Positions 50,501 through 62,470 of a stretch of DNA of 64,000 nucleotides are shown in pieces. Position 1 is the first letter of the stretch; each line of letters begins with the position of its first letter. Below the pieces are notes generated by a model. It worked only from the letters and a program-made list of their open reading frames with translations, searched no databases and was not told the origin of the DNA. This stretch comes from Zhengitettix transpicula. Its lineage: Eukaryota > Arthropoda > Insecta > Orthoptera > Tetrigidae. The stretch is taken from positions 27,316,001 to 27,380,000 of the forward strand of contig CM073596.1 of NCBI GenBank assembly GCA_037074705.1, read 5' to 3'. Position numbers and translations under genes: made by a program.

Positions 50501-52194
50501 GATTATGAAAATTACATTCTATCTGACAATCATAAAATAGCATTCTAATTCATAGTTTAAATGAAGCTGTCAATACTGTAGAACTATTCATAATTTACGA
50601 AAAAATGAACTAAGGTGTGTGAATGTAAATTTTCAGAGGAACCACTCCATTGAATCAAATTTGGTCGTGATGCATCGGAACTGAACTCAGAGTTTTAATT
50701 TTTACTTTCCCTTAGTGGAAACTGAAAATTTCTAAAAAAAAAAATATTATACGCTTCTACCAAATATATTTCCTTTCTCACTTCATAAATTTAACCAAAT
50801 GTAAATATGTAGTGTTAAATATTTACGGATAGATAAAATTATCCGCAAATTAATTGAGTTGATAAGCATGGAGATTAATTGAGATGCATAAATTGACAAT
50901 AAAATACATTTTAAGAGAGACAGTCATTCAAAATATGGCACTAATAAATGTTGAGGGTGATGGACTCATCATGATAGTGCCCAATTCTCAGTAACTGATT
51001 TTATTATATGAAAAGGGCCCAAATTATATATATGTTAGTCTATCAGTATGCAGTTATTATGTGTAATTAAATGTTCATATTCTATTAGTGAGTGAAAGCA
51101 GCTGTTAACAGCGCTTGGTTTCGTTTCGTGAAGTTCCCCCTTTCATTACTGCAGGCAAATGGCAACCACTGTGGGCTGAATGGTCATGTAGAAGGTGATT
51201 CCGCCAGCGGCCAGGACATTAATTCCTCATGTATACTCCAGCGTCCTCACTGTAGGCCGCAGGGTCTCAGACGAAAGCTTTTATTCTCAAACTCCGCGTA
51301 ATTTATTGACGGATTTATATTTAACGTTTAAAAGAAGTTGATCTTACAATGGAAGAATTGTAATAGTTTTTCATCCACATGGCTGAGGTGATCATGGCAC
51401 ATGCGAGTAACAAATGTTGGTGCACGTAATGTGAACGATATTAACTTAGATATATTACGTCAGTTGCTCACGCCACCAATTAAAACTTCAGATAAAAAGG
51501 TACTCTGTTTAATAGAAGTTACATTTCAATTCGCTGCAATCACTGAGCACGACACTTCGATTCATAACCAGCGATTGAAAATAATCTAAATGAAAACTAT
51601 AAAAACCATATAAGTAAAATAATACTTACGGTTATACTATTGTAATATTGGTATAATGGTTGCTAAATTATATAAAAAGTGAATTTATTTATTTACAAAT
51701 TATTGTAAGCTAAAATTTTAAAATACAAATAAGATGGTCTTCGGTTTAGAATTGAAAATAAACATGAAAAACTATCTCAGGATACAGAAATCATGTTATA
51801 GAAACAACTTTCATAAAATTTATTTGAATTCCAATTTATAAGAAACTGAATTAAAGAAAAAATCTCCGTGTTTGCTTACATAATCTCGGTATTTTGTGGA
51901 ATATTTCAGGAAATAGGAAGCGGCATTCTCTGCCCAGTCGGGACTCACTTGTTCTCGTTGCTGCTATGGGACATAAAATGTTGTCTCTGTTTCTCTCGGT
52001 GCTCTACGATGGGTTAATTTTGATACGTTTGTAATTAAGTTTCAAGTTTAATGTTAAATTACGTCTGAGAAATTTGGCTATGTTCATACATTTTCAATTT
52101 TTCAAATTAATAAAATAACTAATAAATTAAAAAATATAAAACATAAAAAAACACTACAGTATTCGTTGTCTTAAATGGTTAAATAGAAAACAAC
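47523..52194. other. AT-rich DNA without recognised genes
   Basis: GC-richer patches lie at about 50030-50330 and 51090-51300, each with a 69-codon frame (minus and plus) that I cannot assign. The rest is A/T-rich with nothing recognised. Confidence 0.5.
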
Positions 52195-52816
52195 TAAAAT
52201 TAAAATAATTACAACTATAATTATGACTAACAAAAATGGTTAGTCTGATTAAGACCAAAATATAATGGATGCGACATTTCAGGCCAAGAATCAAACCATA
52301 ATGATGATGATTTTTTTTAGGATAACAGGCTACACGAGGGTAATCCACGTGGTGGCAACTCCCCTTTAAAAGCATAGGAAGGAATTTGAAAGGGGGGATA
52401 CGGAGGGTAGAGGAAGGTAGCCGAGGGTTAACTAGGGTCCTACCCGGCATTCGCCTAAAAGTAAAGCAGGACAAACCCTAGAAAACCTGCATCAGGTAGG
52501 TCGGGCATTGGGTACTTGTCACACACCCTTCCGATGGCCGCAGAGGGGTTTTTTGTGGAGACGCAGCATTTCCTTCTCCGTGCCTCGACCAGTTTCGGTC
52601 TGTTTCCAATGGGAACAGAGAAAAACTCGTACACTATGCTCACGGTTTGTGACCCCTGAACATACACCTCTGAAAACAGGCCGAGGTGCCTCGGCTTGTG
52701 GGAACCTTAGTTCAAAAACGGAGAGAGGAAAAGGCATCCCAATAGGTAGCCCCATTCTGTCTCTCCTACAAAGGTTCTGCCTACGAGAGAACAGCCCTCG
52801 CAGATCTTAATGATGA
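52195..52816 (+). repeat. GC-rich dispersed repeat, longest copy
   Basis: This is the most complete of three copies. It begins with A/T-rich sequence and 'gactaacaaaaatggttagtctg', includes an (ATG)n-like run near 52301-52310 and runs through the shared GC-rich body. It contains a segment at about 52608-52760 that is absent from the 14 kb copy ('gaccagtttcggtctgtttcc' onward to 'aggtagccccattc'). It ends at 'cgcagatcttaatgatgatga', a simple tail that fits a retroposon 3' end. Opposing open frames of 70 to 106 codons fill it (52154-52474, 52455-52667 and 52519-52755 on the minus strand, 52508-52810 on the plus strand). They follow the repeat and should not be annotated as host genes. I cannot name the family; I have the impression of similar repeats in cockroach or termite genomes. 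Confidence 0.92.
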
Positions 52817-52904
52817 TGAAAGAATATCTGACTATTTATAATAATATAAATAAATAAACTACCTTGAGTCAGAAAAATTTTGATGTTTATTAACGGAATA
52901 TATT

Positions 52905-52965
52905 AATTTTACGACTTTTCGTCCTCGTTTGGGACCTCTTGAGGGTGGACACTTTTTAAGATGTT
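52905..52965 (+). repeat. 'cttttcgtcc...gggacctcttgagg' repeat fragment
   Basis: This is the clearest member of a loose set of short related segments (17583, 46147, 59845, 62783 and 63158). It reads 'ttttcgtcctcgtttgggac' followed by 'ctcttgagggtggacact'. It is probably the edge of an old dispersed element; the borders are unknown. Confidence 0.4.
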
Positions 52966-54437
52966 TACATACAATTCAGGTGTAAAATTTATAGGCAAGT
53001 TGCAACCACAAAAAAAAATTATATTATTAAAAATAGTCAAATTTTTTCCCATCATTATTATGATTTCTTGCTTGGCTTGAAATATCGCGGCCATTATATA
53101 GTTAAGATAGGTTATGATTTGTATTTATTTCTGTTACAAGCATTCTTAATACAAGATACCAATAGGAGGTTCAACATAGGGTGCAGAGAGTAAAAATGAA
53201 TTCTACGATAATAAAATCGAATATGTAATAGGAGCTAAGGAGACAGCTATTTGATTAATTTGTACTCTCATTAGTAATGTTTTGAGAGAACATGCATTCC
53301 TGTTCACGATATACGTAGAGTATGAAAAAAATAAATCTCCTGGGAAATAGGACGACCATTAATTCCAAAATATGTATTAAATCTCTTGAAAAGAACATTA
53401 AAAGGAGATTAATTTTTAGATCGCGGACCCATAAATTATTCTACACATCCTCCATAGAAACTGTTTATCCGTGTGATGAATTCTTTTTACACGATACTTA
53501 TTGCTGGAAATATCTTTAATCCATTAGGGACATTTAATATGAGAACATTTCATTCAACCAGGGATATAACTGGAAGAAGAGAGGTTTTATTTTCTCCACT
53601 TTCCACGAATGTGGTTTAGCCCGCTGTCGGCGTGAGGTCTTAAGCGATTATTTCCAGAGACGTTGAGTCGTGCCCCAACTGGCAATGGAGCCAAAAACTT
53701 AATAAACAGGGCGGACCGTTCCTCTCGCACTCATCACCAAATTCCCTAAATAATTCGCTTCGGTTCAAAACTATAAGAAAAAGGATAATATCAGCCATTA
53801 AAATACATAATTTATTTACATAATGTTTACAACTGTGAGGTAAATGGATTCCATACAAATAGCAGTGTGGGAAATAAATTTGTAGAATACTCCAGGAACA
53901 TTTAATATATATGACACATCTCGTGAGTGTGACTATGATCATTCGGGCTAATTAGGGTAAGCGGTCGGGTAAGCTCTGGTTAGAACGTATGGAATACGTC
54001 AATCTTTAATGTTTATTTCTCTGACTATATTGACTGATATTTTTCTATTTCTTATTAACATTTGAGTTAATAAATCAAATGATACAGACTTAAGCACACA
54101 GAATTTTCCGTACAGTCTATACTAACCGGATTTCCGCTTTTTAAGTGGTTCTGATGAGAATACTGCTCGTCGTAAATATCAAAAAGGCGATCTATTTTAT
54201 TATAACCCTACATACGTAATAAAAATCGATACCAGACGAAACACTGTTGTTAATATTTTACGCGATCGTTATATGACAGCCTCTATAATTTCTTTGATAT
54301 AGTTGAACTCGTAAGAATATTGAATAGAATTTAGAAACATAAAACTAAAAAGTGTTGGTCAGTGGAATTAAAAAAAAAATTAAATACCATAAATAATTAG
54401 ATACAATATTACTGCTCTTGCGATCCTTGAACAATTT
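52966..54437. other. Unassigned AT-rich DNA
   Basis: A 100-codon minus frame (53640-53942) has hydrophobic stretches but no known motif. Nothing else was recognised. Confidence 0.45.
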
Positions 54438-54550
54438 GACGAAAGAAATACGGATTGTATAAACGTTGTGTGCTAATTATTTAGCACGTATTTTGTCTCT
54501 TCTTTGACTACTTATTTATCTAATTACTTCAATTTTAACACGTATTATGC
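54438..54550 (+). repeat. Palindromic repeat family, right-half copy E
   Basis: 'gacgaaagaaatacggattg', 'aaacgttgtgtgctaattattta' and 'cttatttatctaattac' match the right side of the family and the half copy F at 24257-24385, ending in 'ttttaacacg'. The left arm is missing or too decayed to see. Confidence 0.65.
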
Positions 54551-56414
54551 TTTAATTTCTGAAAAATACTTATTCTAAATAATTTACTGTAAATTAAAAT
54601 CACGCAATTTAAATGAAGTACGGTTGGGATTAAACTGATATGCTTTGCGTTGAGTTTGGTATATTGACAGTTTCAAAAAATCTCTCGCCAGATTTGACTT
54701 TCTTGAAATATTTTTTATTTGATGATAAAATATTTTTCTTTTATGTTTTAAAATGTGTGAATGAAAGTTTAATCCTATAACGAATTAGTCGTGTAAGACT
54801 AATTGCTTTTTTTCCAGGTTATAGAAAGATTTGAACTCAATAGATTATTAATCGAATTATTGCAGTTATTAACAAAACAAATTTTTATAAGGGGTTGGAA
54901 ACTTCCTTTCAAAATTATTATGAAAATATCGTAGCGTGTTCTTAGACGACCTCGAACTCCGCCTCACGAGTATCTATTTTGAACTTTACATGTCTTACTG
55001 AGTGAAGACAATTAAGTTCAGGATCCTGTGCTGCGACGGGGCTTTAATGCCAACTATAAAACCCGAGAATTATATTAATACACGAGAGGTTTCACAATAT
55101 TGCGATAAACTTCTGGACTTCTCTCTGACCCTCGTTTATTACAATCATCACGTATATTTTCATATTAGTTCGTTTTTTGCCTCCTAATCCAGTGTGCACT
55201 GGGACGGTTTTCATATTTGATATTCTTACTGATGGTTCTTTTCTGCCAATTAAAATAAATTCCACTTCGACCAAATAAAAAATATAGAAATTAAATGTTA
55301 TCTGCGTAGTTATAATTATTTTCATTTAAAGTAAACACACGTATCATGTTTAATAAAATATGTGCCACAAAATAACAAGCGAATGTTTTATAAATTGCAG
55401 AAACCTTATTAAAATATTCAAAATCACATTGAGTTTATTGTCGCTTTCTTTCTTCAATTATCACGCGAAATTTCCAACTTACAGTTGATGAAGCCACTGG
55501 AATGACAAATAAAACGGAAGGAAATATACCGAAGAACTTGAAAAAGAAGAATTTTCACATCCATTAGCTTATAAATTGTTTAATTTCTCAATTTCGAGGA
55601 TTTTTTTCCATGCAGGTAACATTAAAAATAGCTCCTGTTCGTCGCATCAAAGAAAAGTAATTCTTCTGGGGGTGCATAATTTATTATGTCTCAAAAATTT
55701 GTTTATAAAATCGCGGTGAAATACAACACTTTAAAATAGAACTATTTTCTATTATTTGTCCTATTTGAAGAGATAAAAAGTTCTTAAACAACTCCATTAA
55801 TAACAATACTTTACAAAGATATTAAACGGTGTTATTCTTTGAGATATTTGTACTTTGGTTCGATGTTAAACGTATTCTCTGAAAAATAACAAAGTCGAAT
55901 ATAAAATATGTATGTGGATGTCTCCTGGCGATTACGCGTTGGATGACGTCATATCGATGGAGGAATTCACATGATTCGACTAAGCAAAAAAAAAAAACTG
56001 TAAGGGGAGAAAATGATGGGTAAACAATTGAGGCGTTATCAACTTATAGTTCTCTATCCAGAAACTTACTTTAGATGTGACATTAGAATAGTCTCATATT
56101 AAATTTTAAAACATTGTTTACACAATAAATTAATTTCGTCATTAATCAAATTTTTCGCCATAGTCAGATCGAAACGTAACACAACTTAAGCATCAAAACA
56201 TTATCAATATATTTTATCCTGTAGTCAATCATCAGAGTTCTTGAAATTGAAATACAGTGTTTAAAAAAAATTCACATAGTTTCCAACTTATAATTTTTAT
56301 TTCTTCTTAAACTCAGCACTACATTTCAATTAAACAAATCGTTTAATGTTTCTAGTTTCCGTTTTACTTTGATTGGTTTTGGCTCAAGAGTGGGAATTTT
56401 AAGTGAAAAGTGAC
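54551..56414. other. AT-rich DNA without recognised genes
   Basis: No gene was recognised. A 22-base word at 56359-56380 recurs exactly at 62693-62714. Confidence 0.5.
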
Positions 56415-56765
56415 TTATTTGTATTTCGGCCGCGACTCGCGGGGAAAGCCACTAAATTTCCCGAGGAGCTGTAATCGGGAGAGGAGCTCGCTCCCAACGA
56501 CGACTCGCAGAATAAATTGCAAGGGAGAGTCCCCGAGGAAGAGGGGGTCATTGAAATATGCTCCAACACCCGACACGTGCGCCATCCCCGAAGACTGACC
56601 AGATGCCAGACAATCAAAAGAGGCTTAATGAAGCGAGCACGCTTCCTTGAAGGGGAAAGTCTGTTCCTGGAGGAACGGGAGGGAAAGTCACAGAGACTCT
56701 TGCTAACAATGCTCCACCCTGATAAATTCGGAAATAAGCAGAAGGACCGCAGCCATTATTACAGT
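56415..56765. promoter_or_regulatory. GC-rich patch with overlapping frames
   Basis: The composition is GC- and CpG-rich. Plus frames of 62 and 87 codons and minus frames of 72 and 63 codons overlap. The 87-codon plus frame (56517-56780) is Arg/Glu/Lys-rich in its middle and has no named motif. It could be an exon of an unseen gene or a regulatory patch; composition is the only support. Confidence 0.25.
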
Positions 56766-57196
56766 CTATTTGTGATCTAACTTCATTTTCGAACAATATT
56801 AACATACAGTTTTAGGAATGACCTTCGATGCATCTTTTTAAAAAAGTCAAAGTAAATTCGTTTTGTTTTAAATGCTTAAAAATTAAATAACATTATATTT
56901 AAATGGTACATAGGTGCTACCCCTCTGATCTCCTTTTACGATTACACAGACTAAAAACAATTCTAACAATATTCGGTTTTTAATGAATGTGTATTTTATT
57001 TCAGTTAAGTATATCACGGTAGTAACAAGTAATATTTTAACTTAAACTGTAATATACTAACAACTTACGCTAATATATAATATTTCCTCTCAAAATGAAC
57101 GTTTAATTCACATATCACTGCATTCATATTTCAATAAATTAGTCTTTACAAAATAATTCACTGTAATTTCAATTTAACATGAGTATGTTTCATTGA

Positions 57197-57246
57197 AGGG
57201 TAAGGTCATACGAATCGTGACTATCCGACGCTACGTCACAATAGTA
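57197..57246 (+). repeat. Short dispersed motif, copy 2
   Basis: This shares 'agggtaa', 'gaatcgtgac' and 'cgtcac.ata' in order with 12493-12544. Confidence 0.35.
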
Positions 57247-57310
57247 TAAGTCGTGAGTTATGAGCAGTAGAAGGGAGAAGGTGGAGCATTGTCGTCAGTA
57301 GGGAACTCAC

Positions 57311-57339
57311 CTTTGCGGAAAGCTGGAGCTTCGCACCAT
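57311..57339 (-). other. Possible short first coding exon
   Basis: On the minus strand an ATG (57339-57337) opens ten codons' worth of frame and runs into AAG followed by GTGAGT, a strong 5' splice donor (57310-57305). The segment lies in a GC-richer patch (about 57250-57340). An ATG followed this closely by a good donor does occur in real first coding exons, but it is also expected by chance in 64 kb. No downstream exon was identified. Confidence 0.12.
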
Positions 57340-57340
57340 A

Positions 57341-58189
57341 CTTAAAAACATTAATTATGTACTTACGAAGGCCATGCACGCATGGTATTTTTTTCATACC
57401 GTGTACTTATCATCTCTTAACTTTTAGGGAGAGTTTTTGAAGTAGAAATATCCTGAACTGAACTATTGCGTCAATGTCATCAGGATTTACACTACAAAGT
57501 TGCCGTAACAAAGGTTCGTTTTAAACTGAGTTCCGGCCTACCCCCCACTCCAAATGTAGGACAGAGGACCACTTTGCATCTTATATTGACGCGACTTCCT
57601 ATATCTCGCGACCTATACACTTCAGTTGTCACAGCCGGTCCTACTGATATACGATAGTTGTTATAAACTCACGCTGCTGAAACACTTAGTTGTCCATACG
57701 GAATACAAACATCAATGAAGCTGATTCACGTTCCACAATACGTTACCTGAAAAGCTGAAAATGATTTAACTCCAAAACCCTCATATCAAACAGCGCAAAT
57801 GTTCTTCAACTCTATTTGTTTTCTTTAAATTACATATTTTTTTTTGTAAAGCATCCATTGCTTTGCACACAATTTTTCTTAATATAATTATTGGATTGTT
57901 CGGCCTCAAACGCATCTACAGGTAAATTATTCAACGTCCTTATGGATTCATTTAATGATTATAATTTACCGACATCATTGTTGTCATTCCTATTTTTTTA
58001 TTTTATCCTATTGCTATCTTACTGTGTGATAAATTTTATTTGGACGCTCTACTCGTCTGTCTCTCAACTTTATCTTATTTTATTAATACTAACATCGACC
58101 AGTGTATTTATCACCACTTCATTCTTGTCTACTAAATTGATAACGGGATACTGTTAATTTAACCGTTATCAAACGAGGAGAGATCCGAA
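57341..58189. other. Unassigned DNA
   Basis: An 88-codon plus frame (57891-58157) is rich in Leu, Phe, Thr and Ser and could encode membrane segments, but it lies in T-rich DNA where such frames arise by chance. Nothing was recognised. Confidence 0.4.
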
Positions 58190-58480
58190 TCATATAAATT
58201 GGGAAGACCCTTCAAATTTGAAAAGGGGCCGTTTGTTAGTAATAATTCGGGTTAGTGACCGCCGAGAGCGGTTGATTTATCGCCGCTAGCAACGTTGCCG
58301 GACGACAGGGCTATCTCAGAAAACAAGAGATACTGTTGTCGTAGCCGCAGCTAAGCAAGACGTAAAACAAGGCTGGATAGGGCCGAGGGACGGGGAAGTT
58401 ATTTGTGTCACACAACACAGCTCCACGTGCTCTTGTAAGTGGTGGCGGTTTTACTGTCTCCGACATGGGGGGTGAGTCGG
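58190..58480. promoter_or_regulatory. CpG-rich patch ending in a splice-donor-like site
   Basis: The segment is CpG-rich ('gaccgccgagagcgg', 'cgccgctagcaacgttgccgg') and carries a CACGTG E-box near 58424. At 58435-58440 a GTAAGT follows 'ctctt', a good plus-strand donor. A CpG-rich promoter with an untranslated first exon would look like this, but no transcript, TATA box or downstream exon can be shown from the sequence alone. Confidence 0.3.
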
Positions 58481-58926
58481 AACGACGCACAGATTATGGC
58501 TCTGATAAATATTGGAAATACATTGAACGTGGCATCTGAAATGCCTCACACTTTGCCTAATTTGATAATGATGTTAGTCTTATCTCGCAGACTCTCACAC
58601 CCTCTCTTCTCTTTCCCGTGTTCAACTCTCTCTTACTGACAGAATTATTGATAATTATAACACGTGTCGTATTCACTAAAGTGAATAAATATTTATAAAC
58701 AAGACTGAATGGTATAATTAAAATGTACAAACTTAATAAGAAAACCATAAAATATCAATCGATATCGCCTTGGCCCTGGTCGGAGACAAGAATTTTTAAA
58801 AATACGTTAGAAACACGAAGAAAAAAAATTTACGTCTCAGGGCTGAGGCGCTCAAGTGTATGCAGGCCAAAACTCTCAGGAAGATATTACATTACGGTCG
58901 ATAAAAGCTAATTACTGCCGTTGGAA

Positions 58927-58938
58927 GGGGGGGGGGGG
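58927..58938. repeat. Poly-G run of 12 bases
   Basis: This is a pure G run in A/T-rich DNA and is a candidate unstable site. Confidence 0.95.
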
Positions 58939-59696
58939 ATCATAAGGGAAAAGTAGGGCAGAAAAACTTCAAAACAGGAGTTAGGACATAAACCGGGCAA
59001 TAAGTCAATAAGTAGGGACATACCACACTTTTTGAGTCATTACCTCATTAAAATAAAATTTACAAAGGTAGAATAATTAGTGACTAAAATGAAATTAAAA
59101 ATAATGGAATTTATATTAAAAAATTGTTATCTTTGAACTTTATTCGAGGACGTAATATTAATATATTTTTTGATATTTATGAATGGTGGATCTTTTATGC
59201 ACCTGTTTCATATTTATCTTGATCTTCGACAGGACCACAAAAATAATGCAGTTAATTTAATATGTAGCTTTAAGATCTATTATCATTATCTGATGAGAAC
59301 CGAATCTTAGAGTATAATTGTCGAATGAAATTTTTATGATAAAGTTGTAATTTTATTGAACCTTATTATATATTTTTTCCGTCTTTTCCGGCCATTAATT
59401 ACATTTGTCATATTATGTTTAATAGGTAAAGGCTTTAATAGGCCGAAGTTGGAGAAATGTTTAGAATATAAACAGCGGTCCGTAATAAATTTCTGAGAAT
59501 CAAAAAAGTGTAAATAATTATTTAGTGAATGGAATAACAAACGTCATAACGTAAACTGAAATGAAGATTACAAAATTTCTTTTTTTAAAAAAAAAATGTA
59601 TACTAAATAAATAATTAAACGAATTTGACGTTAGTGAATAAACTTTCTAACCATCATCAATGTATTTTATCCTTATTTAGTGCATGATGTATTGGA

Positions 59697-59708
59697 GGGG
59701 GGGGGGGG
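59697..59708. repeat. Poly-G run of 12 bases
   Basis: This is a second pure G run, 770 bases after the previous one and of the same length. Confidence 0.95.
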
Positions 59709-60529
59709 TATTTAGAAAGGATACTATATGAGTTGATTAATTAAGACACGTAACAAGTTTATATTTAAAATTATCTGACATTCATGAAAGTTAATGAATA
59801 AATAAGTCAGAATAGGAAATTAATAACACAATTATAAATTTGTTAGACGACGTTTCGTTCTTATGTTAGGAACTCTTCAAGCGTTAATTAATTAGGAGAC
59901 CTGTAAAATATAAAACATATATTCAGTTATGTAAAAATCTGCTTCTATATTTATAAATAAAAAAATGAGAAAATTTAAATTTCAAAGTAGAATTTATAAA
60001 TACTCAGACTTTTGGACTGAAAGTCAACGAATACTCTACAAGCAAACAAATAAATTACATGAATCTAATATTTATAAGAAACTCATTTAATATTATGTAT
60101 ATTTCCTAATTTCATTACTTTAATTACAGTGGACATAATTATCATTTTTGTTGTACCAGTAAATCAGAAATAATCATATCGATAGTACATTTCTGATGGG
60201 ATACTTAATTATTTATTGCAATTAACTGCAAAGACAATTTTTATGGTGCTTTAATACTTTTCAAAATATTACTCATCATCTAACAATAAATTTGTTAAAA
60301 ACTACTTGGTTTCAATGTAGAAATTGAGGCCCACATTTTCAGTACTGCACGTTCTATGTGGATCTAGTCCGGCTATTTTATAGAAAGTTGATGTTTGGTG
60401 GTGTGAGCAGATGCTCGATCAAAGCGTTGTATTGAATGCTATTGTCAAGATTCGGGTAAAAAAGAACCCAAGCAAATGTATGCAAGATAAGCCAATCGCG
60501 TTCTTGAATTTTCGTCCTCAATCATAAGG

Positions 60530-60850
60530 CGCTGAAAAGCGACTCGGTTAGCATTTCATTAGAGGCTGTAAAGTTGCGGCTTATCTTCCTCTCGGCCAGT
60601 AACTGACTTTTGCGTGCCTCAAGGAGCAGTCCCAGACCCAGATAAAGCCGCCAGCTCGCCGTAAAGAACTCCACACGCTTCCTTATAAGTACAGCAACGG
60701 TTCTTTCGACCGTGACACTATTGTTAACGCGATCCTCTGATACTACGGTTAATGAGGTGGGACTCTGTTAACACACGAGACTGTCTCCTGGTTCGACGTA
60801 CTGCTCTGATAAAATACTTTTCCACAGCACTCTTTGTCACGGGTATCACT
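60530..60850. other. GC-richer patch
   Basis: The composition rises to GC-rich with several CpG words. No open frame over 60 codons covers it, so it is more likely regulatory, non-coding or transposon-derived than coding. Confidence 0.25.
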
Positions 60851-60938
60851 ACAGAAAACACCATCACAGTTGAGACTAAATATAACATAACTGAGACATA
60901 TATTCGGATAAAAATTTATTCGTAATGACTATTAAACC

Positions 60939-60962
60939 ATATATATATATATATATATATAT
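60939..60962. repeat. (AT)n microsatellite
   Basis: This is an alternating AT run of about 12 units. Confidence 0.95.
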
Positions 60963-62209
60963 GACATCTTCTAGAAAGTGTAATAAAAGATCATTAATCA
61001 CATATGTACTAAATGATTAATGTTTTTCCGAAATTGAAACAGATTGAAATTGATGAGTTAATGTCTAAAATTAATAAAGAGTATATTGTAATGGTACAGT
61101 TAGGTTTTGTCACATAGTGGATGGTTATATTTATTTTTTCTTTAACGTACTCCAAAAACTCATTGTTTCAGAATCTAGTTTTTTTATATTTAAAACTGTC
61201 ACTTCTTATTATCTTATCGCCCGGACTTGACATGCATGATTTTGTTGTTAACCTACTAATAGAATGATAAGTCAGTTTTCGGATATTTCATAGCTTTGTG
61301 TTACAAATGAGCGAAGGGAAGTGGTGAAATTAAAGCGATGGCATCAGGGGAAAAGGAAAGACGGTTAACGTTTGGGATAGAAAGGGTTAGTAATACGATT
61401 ATTTCTTAACGAAATATGCCTAATAAATTCGGCCTATATTATGTAGATATTTTAAAACCAACTATTAATTGTCATTACCTAAACAAGGTATGTATTTATA
61501 TTAAATTTCAGATAAAGAGTTTTATATTATGTTTATATTATAAGAATGCTCGGTAATTAGAAATTAAATTTTCTCGTAGTGGTTGGTTTTTCCCCGGTTA
61601 TTATTTATTTATCTGTTAATTACTTTTGTCCATTTTACAGTAATAAAATACATCTTAAAACAAAATTACATTTATAATATATTATCAAATAATTTTTCAT
61701 AACTATTCGTAAATTATATTATATTATACATTAATAATTCAGGAACTTTTAAACAACTATGTCAGTATCCCAAGCATTTGATTGTTTAAAGTACGATTAC
61801 TCTATAATATTTTACTACAAACATATAGAAGGAACTACAAAAATCAGTTTATCAAGTAAATAAACGTAATATCATTCTTTAATAACTAAAAATAAATTTT
61901 AAATCTATTGAGCAACGTTCAGATTATTAAATTACTGAAGCTGAAATTTTATTCTCAACAAATTTGCGTGTAATTTTTTCATTAGATGATTAAAAATAAA
62001 TATAATTCATTTTTTCCTTAAAATTTATTATAAATTTGAGTAAACAGTCCTTACATTGAAATAAGTCTCAGTTGAAAATCTATTCGGTTATAATTTTTTT
62101 AAAAGACAAATAATCACTTATGCACAAAGTTACCTTTTTCCTTCCAGTCATAGCAAATTTTTCAGAACATTAACTTTTTATGACACTTTCATGAATATAT
62201 ACTGTAGAG
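60963..62209. other. Unassigned AT-rich DNA
   Basis: No gene, named repeat or compositional patch was recognised. Confidence 0.55.
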
Positions 62210-62470
62210 ATGTCTCCCTTTACGAGGTTTGACGCAGTGTCCCGTGCAAGGGAGTGAACGAACTCCCGGAGTCGGTCGTAAAGGCAGAAGCAAGCAGACT
62301 CACTCCCCACCAATCTCTTGTCAAGGGACCTAAAACCAGACCCATAAAAAGACGAGAGTCGGCAGCAGCAATACTTCCTTGCAAAGTACCCCGTAATTGT
62401 CTTCATTCTGCCACCTCTCTCGACGGTACGAATACCGGTCGTATAAACAAAACGAATAACCCATAGGAAT
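62210..62470. other. GC-richer patch with opposing frames
   Basis: A GC-richer island has opposing frames of 78 (minus, 62170-62406) and 70 (plus, 62254-62466) codons. Neither is recognisable. A small stem GGGAGT/ACTCCC lies at 62250-62267. Confidence 0.25.

Larger units (their letters stand above)
58481..60529. other. Unassigned AT-rich DNA with two poly-G runs
   Basis: No gene was recognised. The two G runs at 58927 and 59697 and a 'gacgtttcgttc...aggaactcttcaag' fragment at 59845-59882 are the only features. Confidence 0.5.

Noticed and set aside
52154..52810. Open frames of 70 to 106 codons on both strands that look like small genes
   Set aside because: They lie within or overlap the dispersed GC-rich repeat and recur in part in the 14 kb copy, so they follow the repeat and are not host genes.
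59287..59310. Hammerhead ribozyme core (CTGATGAG...CGAA), of interest because some Penelope-like elements carry such ribozymes
   Set aside because: The conserved GAAA is incomplete and no helix I or III pairing could be drawn. Similar CTGATGA words at 7277, 16441, 38900, 45013 and 54151 fail in the same way.
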